A stretch of 64,000 nucleotides of DNA from Promethearchaeota archaeon (GTDB lineage: Archaea; Asgardarchaeota; Thorarchaeia; Thorarchaeales; Thorarchaeaceae): the NCBI GenBank assembly GCA_014728035.1, contig WJMJ01000071.1:62001-126000 (forward strand). Direction: 5' to 3'. Position 1 is the first letter of the stretch. Every line of letters begins with the position of its first letter. Below the pieces are notes generated by a model that saw only the letters and a list, made by a program, of their open reading frames with translations, did not search any database and was not told the origin of the DNA. Positions 27,713 to 35,508 of this stretch are shown piece by piece. A program made the position numbers and the translations under genes.

Positions 27713-27862
27713 ATTCAATTGTATGTACCACAATAATACATTTAAAACTTGTGATAATCTCTATTAATTATTCTATTTATTGCGATTTTCACAATATTTG
27801 GCGGGGATTAGGTTCGTCCAAGAATTGATTATATAGTTTTGAACATATTATATTATTAGGAA

Positions 27863-27937
27863 CGACCTGAGGACTATTCTTGTTATGATCATTCCGTAAC
27901 ATTCTCTCTCCTCCTCCAGCGTTAATTTCTCAGGTCG
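27863..27937. ncRNA. Structured RNA candidate 2
   Basis: CGACCTGAG (27863-27871) and CTCAGGTCG (27929-27937) form a perfect 9-bp closing stem. Inside, TGTTA (27881-27885) and TAACA (27897-27901) form a second hairpin. The total span is 75 nt. The strand is undetermined. There is no T-loop motif, so it is not a tRNA. Confidence 0.35.
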
Positions 27938-28009
27938 CTCTTCTTCTTCTATTAATATCATCAACTTATCATCACAATAATAAAACACCCATGTTGACAT
28001 TACATACAC

Positions 28010-28040
28010 TTATATTATAATATATTATATTATAATATAA
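28010..28040. promoter_or_regulatory. 31-nt perfect AT palindrome
   Basis: Fifteen-bp arms of only A and T around a central T; a ~14-nt TATA-rich unit is present twice. Its left part is centred about 26 nt upstream of the G run that opens the next RNA candidate, which is the TATA-to-start spacing of archaea. Confidence 0.5.
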
Positions 28041-28041
28041 C

Positions 28042-28138
28042 GGGGGCCACAATCATCCGCTACACACACCCTCTCTCTCAGATTTGACGTCCAATTCCAC
28101 AAGCGCTGCGGATTCGATTCCTCCTATTTTTGGCCCCC
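28042..28138 (+). ncRNA. Structured RNA candidate 3 or structured leader
   Basis: Nested complementarity: GGGGGCCA (28042-28049) with TGGCCCCC (28131-28138), AATC (28051-28054) with GATT (28116-28119), ATCCGC (28055-28060) with GCGGAT (28108-28113). It directly follows the AT palindrome and ends 63 nt before the next start codon, so it may be a small RNA or the leader of that gene. It fails as a tRNA: no consistent T-arm or D-arm. Confidence 0.42.
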
Positions 28139-28201
28139 AGACCTTCTGCTATCCAGCAAGTTTTAAAGGACTTCTACATTGCACTCGAATGGAGAAGAAC
28201 A

Positions 28202-28573
28202 ATGTCATCAATTGCGAAAAAAGCAGTCGACAGTACGGTGAAACGGATTTTACTTCATATGGCAGAGATAATTGCATCAATTGGTATATTGATCTTGATA
28301 TGTTTACCACTTCTCTTTGCTATTCCTCAATGGTTCCAGCTTGTATTGTTCTATTCGCCATCCCTTGATTTGCTTGTAAATCCTGTTGCATGGTTAAATG
28401 CCAGTGGTGCCATTATGGCCATTGTTGCACTTGCTTTTGTAGGGCTAATATTCGTGTATCCAATAATCACGAAGATAGCTTCGTCAGGTCTTGAAACTGA
28501 TGATGATTACATCGACGAGGACGAAGATGAAGAATACTTTGATGAAGAAATTGAATCAGAAGAGACTGAGTAA
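28202..28573 (+). CDS. Membrane protein with acidic tail, unknown
   Basis: 123 residues: a basic N-terminus (SIAKKAVDSTVKRILLHM), two membrane helices (IIASIGILILICLPLLFAI and GAIMAIVALAFVGLIFVYPI), and a strongly acidic cytoplasmic tail (DDDYIDEDEDEEYFDEEI). No family is recognised. ATG 28202 has GGAG 8 nt upstream; an in-frame TTG at 28130 falls inside the RNA stem and is unlikely. The stop codon lies in the loop of the terminator hairpin. Confidence 0.6.
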   Translation: MSSIAKKAVDSTVKRILLHMAEIIASIGILILICLPLLFAIPQWFQLVLFYSPSLDLLVNPVAWLNASGAIMAIVALAFVGLIFVYPIITKIASSGLETDDDYIDEDEDEEYFDEEIESEETE

Positions 28574-28584
28574 TATCTCAGTCT
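28563..28584. terminator. Hairpin containing the stop codon
   Basis: AGACTGAG and CTCAGTCT (8 bp) enclose TAATAT, whose TAA is the stop of the membrane-protein gene. It lies between convergent genes. Confidence 0.5.
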
Positions 28585-28596
28585 ATCTGTTCATCT

Positions 28597-29403
28597 TTAT
28601 ACTAACTTAATTCTCTCAGCAAGTGTTTTCACAATAGCATTGAAATCTTGCGAAACCTTGGAGTCTGGTTCTTGGATTACAAATGGAGTACCTTCATCAC
28701 TTAATTTTGTAACTCTTGGGTCTAATGGAAGAGTTCCCAAATGATCAATGCCAAAGTCTTCTGATGCTTTTTGTGCAGCGCCTTTTCCAAATATTTTGTA
28801 TGCCTTTCCACATTCTGGGCAAATGAACTCGGTCATATTTTCTATAATTCCAAGAACCGGTACATTCATTTTTGATACCAATTGGATAGCACGCCTAGCA
28901 TCAAGCACAGCTACCTCTTGGGGTGTTGTTACTATAATCACCCCATCAATGTCTGGTATTGATTGTAGGATGCTCAGAATCTCATCACCTGTACCTGGCG
29001 GCAAGTCTACGACAAGTACATCCAAATCTCCCCATAGGACATTTCCAAGAAACTGGTTTATTGCTCGTGCTACTAGGGGGCCTCTCCATGCCACAGCGTC
29101 ATCGCTTTTTCTTAGCAATAAACCCATACTCATAACCTTCACACCTTCAGGTCCCATTACTGGATGAATCATGTTTCCTTCTGCTGCTGGATGTTTGCCT
29201 TCTAGTCCCAATAATTTCGGCACATTAGGTCCATAGATATCAACATCAAGAATTCCGGCAGAATGGGATTTTGAAAAAGCCATTGCAAGATTTGCTGCAA
29301 CAGTGGTCTTTCCTACCCCTCCTTTGCCTGATAGAACTACAATCTTGTGCTTTATTCCTTTCATGGCTTTTGCTACTTCTTCTGGAACTGTTGGTTTTGA
29401 CAA
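28597..29403 (-). CDS. Mrp/NBP35-family Fe-S cluster carrier ATPase
   Basis: 268 residues. The deviant Walker A G-K-G-G-V-G-K-T-T, L-D-V-D-I-Y-G-P-N-V-P, L-P-P-G-T-G-D and a C-terminal C-P-E-C-G pair are the hallmarks of Mrp/NBP35 (ApbC) P-loop proteins, which bind and transfer 4Fe-4S clusters as dimers through that CxxC. The start is TTG with GGAG upstream. It is likely a housekeeping Fe-S assembly protein in this ferredoxin-using organism. Confidence 0.92.
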   Translation of the reverse strand: MSKPTVPEEVAKAMKGIKHKIVVLSGKGGVGKTTVAANLAMAFSKSHSAGILDVDIYGPNVPKLLGLEGKHPAAEGNMIHPVMGPEGVKVMSMGLLLRKSDDAVAWRGPLVARAINQFLGNVLWGDLDVLVVDLPPGTGDEILSILQSIPDIDGVIIVTTPQEVAVLDARRAIQLVSKMNVPVLGIIENMTEFICPECGKAYKIFGKGAAQKASEDFGIDHLGTLPLDPRVTKLSDEGTPFVIQEPDSKVSQDFNAIVKTLAERIKLV

Positions 29404-29475
29404 GGAATCAACTCCAATTTAGCTGAATCTAACAATGATATAAACAATAAGTTAGCTACTAGCTGACTTTTGCTT

Positions 29476-30309
29476 TCATTTTGAAACATATAGTCGATGA
29501 ATAGATTGGGCTAGAGATTCGTCTGAGGCAGCGATAAAATTCATCATATACTGTGAATCTAATGACATGACAAATCGATCTCCCCCCTCTCCCAGGATGT
29601 ACCCTCCAGCTTCGGATACCATATGTGTTCCACTTACGTGGATGATTGGGAGCATATCACGGAGGTCTACCATGGCATCAAGTTTGCCAGCTGCAACCCA
29701 ACAGAGGTCTAACAAATTACTTGCTGTTCTTCTCACATCTTTTACACCGTCCACTATCCTCTGTGAAGCAGACGAAAAATAGGAATCCCCCTTCTTCTTT
29801 GAGTCGTAGGAAATAATTGCTTCCTCGATTGGAATTGGTTGTGCAACAGAAACTGGTTTTCCGTTACATGTCACACCTTGCCCTTTCCGCGCAACATACG
29901 TTTCCTTCGTAAAGTATGAATCAACAATACTGATTTCGATTTCGTCAGTGGTTAGATTGGGCTTAAATGATGAAGCAGAAATTCCGATTGTACATAATGG
30001 GATATTTCTTTCCAAGTTTGCTGATCCGTCAATAGGATCTATTATTACAAGATACTCAGTTTTTCCTTCTGAATTAATGATGCCTTGTTCTTCCGTAACA
30101 ATCTTCATCTGATATCCAGAGGTCTGCAATACCTCGATAGCTGCGTTTTCCGCTTCTTGGTCAAGGAGGAGTGTCTTATCGCCAAATGGGTTTTCAAAAC
30201 CAGTTTTTTCAGCTGCTTGGTCTAAATTATTTACCACAACTTTTTTCGCTGCTATAATTGCATCAAATAAGACTCCTTCAAGGGTCATACTATCACATCT
30301 ACACTGCAT
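29476..30309 (-). CDS. Inositol-monophosphatase-family protein with altered metal site
   Basis: 277 residues (270 if ATG 30288 is used). IMPase/archaeal FBPase motifs are present: V-T-E-E-Q-G and I-D-P-I-D-G-S-A-N-L, which supply metal ligands. The usual W-D-x-A-A-G near the C-terminus is instead I-I-H-V-S-G followed by the normal S-E-A-G-G, so the second-site Asp is His. It may be a sugar-phosphate phosphatase with altered metal use or an inactive homologue. It stands alone on the minus strand downstream of the divergent ESCRT-like gene. Confidence 0.8.
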   Translation of the reverse strand: MQCRCDSMTLEGVLFDAIIAAKKVVVNNLDQAAEKTGFENPFGDKTLLLDQEAENAAIEVLQTSGYQMKIVTEEQGIINSEGKTEYLVIIDPIDGSANLERNIPLCTIGISASSFKPNLTTDEIEISIVDSYFTKETYVARKGQGVTCNGKPVSVAQPIPIEEAIISYDSKKKGDSYFSSASQRIVDGVKDVRRTASNLLDLCWVAAGKLDAMVDLRDMLPIIHVSGTHMVSEAGGYILGEGGDRFVMSLDSQYMMNFIAASDESLAQSIHRLYVSK

Positions 30310-30409
30310 TCTATTTTGGATAATAATTTACCTCAAGCAGACCAATGCCAAATGGTTAAATGTTCTGAGTACTTCTTTGTAGTGTAACCCGAAATATGGT
30401 GGACAATTA

Positions 30410-31078
30410 ATGGGTTTTCTGAGTGGTAAGAAAAAAGTCGATTCCGAACGTGGAATTCTTGAAATAAAAGGTACTATGAATGCTCTAACATTACGTATCA
30501 GACGACTTGATACACGAATGGCGGAAGAACGTAAATCCGCAAAGGACGCTATGAAACGTGGCGATAGATCTAGTGCAAAAGCACATCTAACTCATGTAAT
30601 GGACCTAGAGGGACGTAAAAGTCGCTATCGTCAGCAGGTTACTACTCTTGAAACAGCTCTTATGAATCTCGAAGAAGCTCAGGACCAAGCTGAGGTGTTG
30701 AGTGCATTCAAAATTGCAAATGCTGCTTTGGCCCAAGCTCGTGAGCTACTTAGTCCTACTGAAATTCAGATGCAACTTGACCGTCTATCTCAGTCTTTCG
30801 AGCATATCTCTATTGCTGGTGAACTTCTCTCTGAAGATCTTTCAAGTGGTGCAACAACTCTTGAGGCAGAAGAGAGAATTGATAGAGAATTAGATGCCAT
30901 TGAAGCTGAAGTTCTATTAGAGAAAGAAGGAGTACTTCCTCCACTCGAAGACGAAAGGGAAGCGGAAGCAGTTACTTCTGCAGATTCAGGTTCTAGTAAA
31001 GAAGAACGTATAGATGCAATGTTAGCAGACTTAGAACGTGAGGCTAGAGAGGAACGAGAAAAAGAAGCACAGAGCTAA
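30410..31078 (+). CDS. ESCRT-III / Snf7-like protein
   Basis: 222 residues, all helical. Residues ~1-140 follow the Snf7 pattern: a basic N-terminus (GKKKVDSERG), helix 1-2 hairpin with A-M-K-R-G-D-R-S-S-A-K-A-H-L, then the Y-R-Q-Q-V-T-T-L-E-T-A-L-M-N-L-E-E-A segment and V-L-S-A-F-K-I-A-N-A-A-L. The tail is acidic, and E-R-I-D-A-M-L-A-D-L-E-R near the C-terminus resembles an MIM1 Vps4-binding motif. ESCRT-III remodels membranes and is a hallmark of Asgard archaea. No Vps4 gene is adjacent. GGTGG stands 7 nt before ATG. Confidence 0.7.
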   Translation: MGFLSGKKKVDSERGILEIKGTMNALTLRIRRLDTRMAEERKSAKDAMKRGDRSSAKAHLTHVMDLEGRKSRYRQQVTTLETALMNLEEAQDQAEVLSAFKIANAALAQARELLSPTEIQMQLDRLSQSFEHISIAGELLSEDLSSGATTLEAEERIDRELDAIEAEVLLEKEGVLPPLEDEREAEAVTSADSGSSKEERIDAMLADLEREAREEREKEAQS

Positions 31079-31113
31079 TTATGAGAAAGATTCCTGTTTA
31101 GGTGTTTTTGGTT

Positions 31114-31746
31114 ATGGCGATACAACTTGTCGTTTTTGATGTTGACGGAACACTAACCTGTCACTCAAGTATTTGGTGGCGATTGCACGAACATTTTGGC
31201 ACGGAAGAAGAAGGACGATTCTATTTTGACCAGTATTTTTCTGGTGCTATTACCTATAACGAATGGGCAGCTTTTGATGCAGGGTTATGGAAAGGACGAA
31301 AACTCACCGAGATTCATCCGGTTGTTGAAAGCACAAAACTTGTCCCTGGAGCAAAGCAAACGATTCATAGACTAAAAGAACATGGCGTAAAAGTTGCCAT
31401 ATTGTCTGGTGGACTTGATGTCCTCGCTTATGATGTTGCAAGAAAGGTTGGTATTGAATATGTTCTGACAAACAGATTACTTCATGAGGATGGAATTCTA
31501 TCTGGTTCGGTTGAGGTCAATGTTGGTTGGGCAGGAAAAGTCATCGAGATAAAACGGATTGCAGACCATTTCGGTGTGGACTTGAAAGAAGTTGCTTATG
31601 TTGGAGATGGAAGGAATGATATTTCTGTGTTCAATACTGTAGGTCTCTCAATAGCTTTTCGAGCAGAAGACAAAGAAGTAGCCGAGGCCGCCATGATAAA
31701 GGTTCAAGGTGACGACCTTACTGACATACTTCAACATATCATATAG
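31114..31746 (+). CDS. HAD-IB phosphatase (phosphoserine-phosphatase-like)
   Basis: 210 residues. Motif I F-D-V-D-G-T-L-T, motif II I-L-S-G-G-L-D, motif III Lys in G-W-A-G-K, and motif IV Y-V-G-D-G-R-N-D match the SerB-like branch of the HAD superfamily. A phosphoserine phosphatase role is plausible, but substrate residues cannot be checked by eye. GGTG stands 9 nt before ATG 31114. It lies 35 bp after the ESCRT-like gene and probably shares its transcript. It overlaps the convergent exchanger gene by 8 bp. Confidence 0.8.
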   Translation: MAIQLVVFDVDGTLTCHSSIWWRLHEHFGTEEEGRFYFDQYFSGAITYNEWAAFDAGLWKGRKLTEIHPVVESTKLVPGAKQTIHRLKEHGVKVAILSGGLDVLAYDVARKVGIEYVLTNRLLHEDGILSGSVEVNVGWAGKVIEIKRIADHFGVDLKEVAYVGDGRNDISVFNTVGLSIAFRAEDKEVAEAAMIKVQGDDLTDILQHII

Positions 31747-32902
31747 GAGTTCCCCAAATGAGGAGTGCAAAGACATATGCTTGTAGTAAAATTATCATTG
31801 CTCCCTCAAATAAATCCAAATGATGATCATCTGTGATTGCCCGTTTAAGGAACCATAGACTTCCAGCTATCACTATTAATTGGAATAAGACATATCTATT
31901 CATTGGAATTGGTACAAAAATTCCTATTCCTCCACTAACTAATAGGATAATCTGCAAAACACCTCCTATTAGATTACCTACAGCAAGTCCAATCTTTCCT
32001 TTTGCAGCTGCAATTAATGCGATTCCATGTTCTGGAATAGCTCCAGCTGCACCCAAAATTACTGCTGCAATTGTGACAGGATTTGCAAAGTCCGAAATAA
32101 TATGATTATACTCATGAAGAAGTATCTCTACAGAAGAGGTTAGTATTTCCCCTGCAAGGAAAATTCCAATGAAGCCTATTACTGCAAGGATTGCAGCTGT
32201 TCTTCTCGAATGATGTGCTTCAGCTATTTCGGTATCTTCAGTTTTATCTTCTGTTACTAACGAGTATGCATAAATAATATATGAAAAGAAGAGAATGAAT
32301 GATGCTTCCCATGGAATGAAGAACTGTGCGTTTGCACTCTCCGCAAATGCTACATCAACAATTCCCAGTGCGAATATAGAAATCAATGCGACAATGGTCC
32401 ATCTTAGTAATACCGAGTCTTTCTTGATAGCTTCTTCTGGAACTGGCATGTCATCTTTTCCTTTTGTGGATATAATAATGGTAAGTCCAAGAAGAATCAT
32501 GTTGAATCCTGCTGCTATCAATACAGAAAGAACAGCTATGGTCTTTAGCTCTGGTTGATTAGTTATCTCTCCACTGTAAGCTGCTATTCCACTTATTGCT
32601 GCCTCTGGCATGTTGCTTGCCAAGCTTGAAAACATTCCTGCAACATAAGCAGTCAATCCGAGGTGTCCAGCACCACTTTCAATTCCCTCGACTGCCCACT
32701 CTGAAGGCCTAAATGCTAACCATGTTCCACATAACAAGCCCAACACTATTACAAGTGTCGCTTCAATCCCCGAAAATCTCAGATAAAAGTACAGAATTAT
32801 TAGCATTAGAAAGAATATCATTTCCTTTTTACTTGCAGCTAAAGAATCGGATATTTTCTTGTATCCATGTTCTTGATGCTCGGAATTAGGAGTTTCAGTC
32901 AA
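31739..32902 (-). CDS. Sodium/calcium exchanger family (CaCA) membrane protein
   Basis: 387 residues with ten or more membrane helices. Two alpha-repeats are visible: S-S-L-A-S-N-M-P-E-A-A-I-S (res ~95) and G-A-I-P-E-H-G-I-A-L followed by G-L-A-V-G-N-L-I-G-G (res ~290), each with the ion-binding P-E pair. The family exchanges Ca2+ for Na+ or H+. A hydrophilic acidic loop (~res 215-230) separates the halves. GGGAGGA stands 7 nt before TTG 32902, chosen over the upstream TTG that overlaps the ribosome site. Confidence 0.82.
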   Translation of the reverse strand: MTETPNSEHQEHGYKKISDSLAASKKEMIFFLMLIILYFYLRFSGIEATLVIVLGLLCGTWLAFRPSEWAVEGIESGAGHLGLTAYVAGMFSSLASNMPEAAISGIAAYSGEITNQPELKTIAVLSVLIAAGFNMILLGLTIIISTKGKDDMPVPEEAIKKDSVLLRWTIVALISIFALGIVDVAFAESANAQFFIPWEASFILFFSYIIYAYSLVTEDKTEDTEIAEAHHSRRTAAILAVIGFIGIFLAGEILTSSVEILLHEYNHIISDFANPVTIAAVILGAAGAIPEHGIALIAAAKGKIGLAVGNLIGGVLQIILLVSGGIGIFVPIPMNRYVLFQLIVIAGSLWFLKRAITDDHHLDLFEGAMIILLQAYVFALLIWGTPI

Positions 32903-33020
32903 TTCAATTCCTCCCAACTTTACGATGCAATAGATAATCTGACCTATAACATTGCTGGGTATTGGTCTGCTGACAGAGAGCTACTCGGACTTTTTGAGAG
33001 ATAGTATTTTTGATGGTTAT

Positions 33021-34184
33021 TTATCCTGGATGATGATATGGATATCTGGAACCCGATCCAGTATTTAGAAGTACAACATCCTCATCATAATCAATATCAC
33101 CCGATTCAACAAGATGTCTGATTCCAGCTAGACCAACAGCTGCTTCAGGACAAAAATCAATTCCTTCCATTCTTGCAGCGATACTTCTGGCTGCGCGGAT
33201 TTCTTGTTCTATTACAGCTACTGCACCACCTCCTGACCCTCGTAGTGCACCTAAAATAAGACGGTCTGCAAATGGACTTGGTACTCGAAGACCATACGCC
33301 TCAGTTTCTCCATTGTCCCAAGGTTCTATTGTAAGGGCATTTTTCTCCATTGCTCTAACAACAGGTGCACATCCTGCACTCTGAGCAGCATATAACCTTG
33401 GCTTCTTATAATCAAGTAATCCAATAGCTTCGAGTTCTTCTACAGCTTTCCATATTCCAATAAGAGCTGTGCCACCTCCAGTTGGACAGATAATTGCATC
33501 TGGCATACTCCACCCCATTTGTTCAGCTATCTCAAACCCTAACGTCTTTTTACCCTCTACTCTATATGGCTCTTTTGTAGTTGAAAGGTCTGTCCATCCC
33601 CCATCATATTCTTTCATCACTCTTCCTGCGTCAGTAATTGTACCAGATACCTTCTCGATATCTGCACCGTACATTTGACAGGTACGGAAAAACGGTTCTG
33701 GCGTGTCTTCTGGCATGAATATCTTAGCCAGGACTCCAGCAGCAGCTGAGTATGCACTAGTAGATACTCCTGCATTACCCGCTGAAGGCAGAGCAAAAGA
33801 TTTTGCTCCTAGCTCTAGATGTTTGGAAATCGCAACACAGAGACCTCTATCTTTGAAACTTTGAGTTGGATTCATCGCTTCGTTTTTTATCCTCAGAAGT
33901 TTCAATCCTACATGTTTTCCTAATTGCCTCGTAGTTAGAAGGGGCGTCCATCCTTCTCCTAATCTAACAACGAATGATGGTGATTTTACAGGGAGCAGTT
34001 GTGAATATCTCCATAATGAGTTTATTTTTGATGGAAACATACCTGCTTGAATCTCATCAATGACACTCATCATATCATAAATTGCAAAGAGTGGTGAACC
34101 ACATACGCAATAGCTTGCCTTTGCATCAGCTGAGTGTATTCTGTGACACTGTGGGCATTCTAAATGGGTGATGTATGAGAACAT
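33021..34184 (-). CDS. Threonine-synthase-like PLP enzyme
   Basis: 387 residues. An N-terminal zinc-ribbon-like segment (L-E-C-P-Q-C-H, Y-C-V-C-G) is typical of archaeal ThrC. Then come R-L-G-E-G-W-T-P-L, the PLP lysine in P-T-Q-S-F-K-D-R-G, S-A-G-N-A-G, and the phosphate-binding P-T-G-G-G-T. It would convert O-phosphohomoserine to threonine; other PLP beta-family lyases with this layout exist. Start ATG 34184 is preferred because it directly precedes the zinc ribbon. The gene diverges from the ChlI-like gene across 75 bp. Confidence 0.82.
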   Translation of the reverse strand: MFSYITHLECPQCHRIHSADAKASYCVCGSPLFAIYDMMSVIDEIQAGMFPSKINSLWRYSQLLPVKSPSFVVRLGEGWTPLLTTRQLGKHVGLKLLRIKNEAMNPTQSFKDRGLCVAISKHLELGAKSFALPSAGNAGVSTSAYSAAAGVLAKIFMPEDTPEPFFRTCQMYGADIEKVSGTITDAGRVMKEYDGGWTDLSTTKEPYRVEGKKTLGFEIAEQMGWSMPDAIICPTGGGTALIGIWKAVEELEAIGLLDYKKPRLYAAQSAGCAPVVRAMEKNALTIEPWDNGETEAYGLRVPSPFADRLILGALRGSGGGAVAVIEQEIRAARSIAARMEGIDFCPEAAVGLAGIRHLVESGDIDYDEDVVLLNTGSGSRYPYHHPG

Positions 34185-34258
34185 GTTTTTCTCAACGATA
34201 CGTAAAGGGACAGCCTTATTTGAGTTTACCACTTTTCTTGCTTCGATGTGGGGTATCT

Positions 34259-35464
34259 ATGTCTGAATCAAAACGTTCTGTTCTTCCCTTTACAGCACTA
34301 GTTGGTCTCGATCGTTTGAAACTTGCTCTAATTCTAAATGGGGTCAACCCGCGAATTGGTGGAGTCTTAGTTTCAGGTCCTAAAGGTACAGGTAAAACCA
34401 CCGTAGTACGAGCTTTAGCAGACTTACTTCCTGAAGTTGATGTTATCGAAGACTGTAGGTTTGGTTGTAATCCTCGTGATATCGAATCTTTGTGTGTTGA
34501 ATGTGTGGCTAGGATATCTTCTGGTGAAGAGTTAGTCCAAAAGAAACGACCTATGCGAGTAGTAAATCTTCCACTCTCAACGACAGAAGATCGTTTGATT
34601 GGAGCTCTTGACATAGAGAGAGTTCTCCAAGAGGGGATACAAGCACTAAAACCAGGAATTCTAGCAGAAGCACATCAAAATGTACTATATGTTGATGAAG
34701 TCAATCTGCTTCCGGATCATCTGGTTGATGACCTTCTAGATGCAGCTGCTACAAAGGTAAACGTAATTGAACGAGAGGGTATTTCGATATCGCATCCTTC
34801 TAATTTCATCTTGATGGGTTCTATGAATCCAGAAGAAGGTGAACTTAGACCTCAATTATTGGATCGATTTCCATTACATGTTTCTGTTAGTTCAAATCAT
34901 TCTATTGAAGATAGAATGGAGCTTGTTCGTAGGAATTTGGAATTTGAATCCGATCCCAATGCATTCAGAGAGGAATATCGTCCATATCAAAACGAACTTC
35001 GAGAACGGATATTGAAAGCCCAAGAATTACTTCCTGATGTTATGCTCTCTGATGGTAAATTACGTGCTATTGCAATGGCTTGTGATGCTCTTGAAGTTGA
35101 TGGTGTTAGACCAGATATCATCATTAGTAAAACCGCAATCACAAATGCAGCTCTTGATGGCAGAACAGAAGTCAATCTTGATGACATGCAATTAGCAGCA
35201 CAATTGACTCTTAGTCATAGAACACGAAGAGGTGGATTGCTTGAACCTCCTTCCTCTGAAGATATCAGCACAGCTATAGCTCGAGCTGCTGATGTCAGTG
35301 AAAAGAAGGATCGCCGCAAATCACCTACTCAGGTACCTCCAGAAGAGAAGTCATCTGACGAATCTGAAAAAGGAACGCGTTTTAGTGGAGGTAAATTTGG
35401 AAGGCAATCTCGGTATGCTGTAGGCGGAAAACAAGAAGGGAAAAAGAAACAGCCAAAAAAATAA
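34259..35464 (+). CDS. ChlI-like AAA+ ATPase (magnesium-chelatase subunit I family)
   Basis: 401 residues. Walker A G-P-K-G-T-G-K-T-T, the ChlI F-G-C-N-P insert with C-V-E-C, Walker B L-Y-V-D-E-V-N-L-L, sensor S-M-N-P-E-E-G and R-P-Q-L-L-D-R-F place it in the ChlI/MoxR AAA+ group. A Lys/Ser-rich tail ends the protein. The VWA partner follows 44 bp downstream, giving a ChlI-ChlD pair. No large chelatase subunit (ChlH/CobN) is in the window, so a metal-insertion role is unproven; the pair may act as a protein-remodelling machine. Confidence 0.88.
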   Translation: MSESKRSVLPFTALVGLDRLKLALILNGVNPRIGGVLVSGPKGTGKTTVVRALADLLPEVDVIEDCRFGCNPRDIESLCVECVARISSGEELVQKKRPMRVVNLPLSTTEDRLIGALDIERVLQEGIQALKPGILAEAHQNVLYVDEVNLLPDHLVDDLLDAAATKVNVIEREGISISHPSNFILMGSMNPEEGELRPQLLDRFPLHVSVSSNHSIEDRMELVRRNLEFESDPNAFREEYRPYQNELRERILKAQELLPDVMLSDGKLRAIAMACDALEVDGVRPDIIISKTAITNAALDGRTEVNLDDMQLAAQLTLSHRTRRGGLLEPPSSEDISTAIARAADVSEKKDRRKSPTQVPPEEKSSDESEKGTRFSGGKFGRQSRYAVGGKQEGKKKQPKK

Positions 35465-35508
35465 GGAACCCCCGAGGTGACCCTATCAAGGGCACGATTT
35501 GTGCTATA

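Noticed and set aside
27863..27937. tRNA of ~73 nt
   Set aside because: Size and closing stem fit, but no TTC-type T-loop and no anticodon arm can be formed.
27980..28045. CRISPR or insertion-sequence ends
   Set aside because: The AT palindrome is a single element; no spaced repeats, transposase or target duplication accompany it.
28042..28138. tRNA gene with GGGGGCC acceptor stem
   Set aside because: The 7-bp stem and a TTCGATT stretch suggested a tRNA, but the T-arm does not pair, no D-loop GG is present, and the T-like loop is not adjacent to the 3' acceptor strand.
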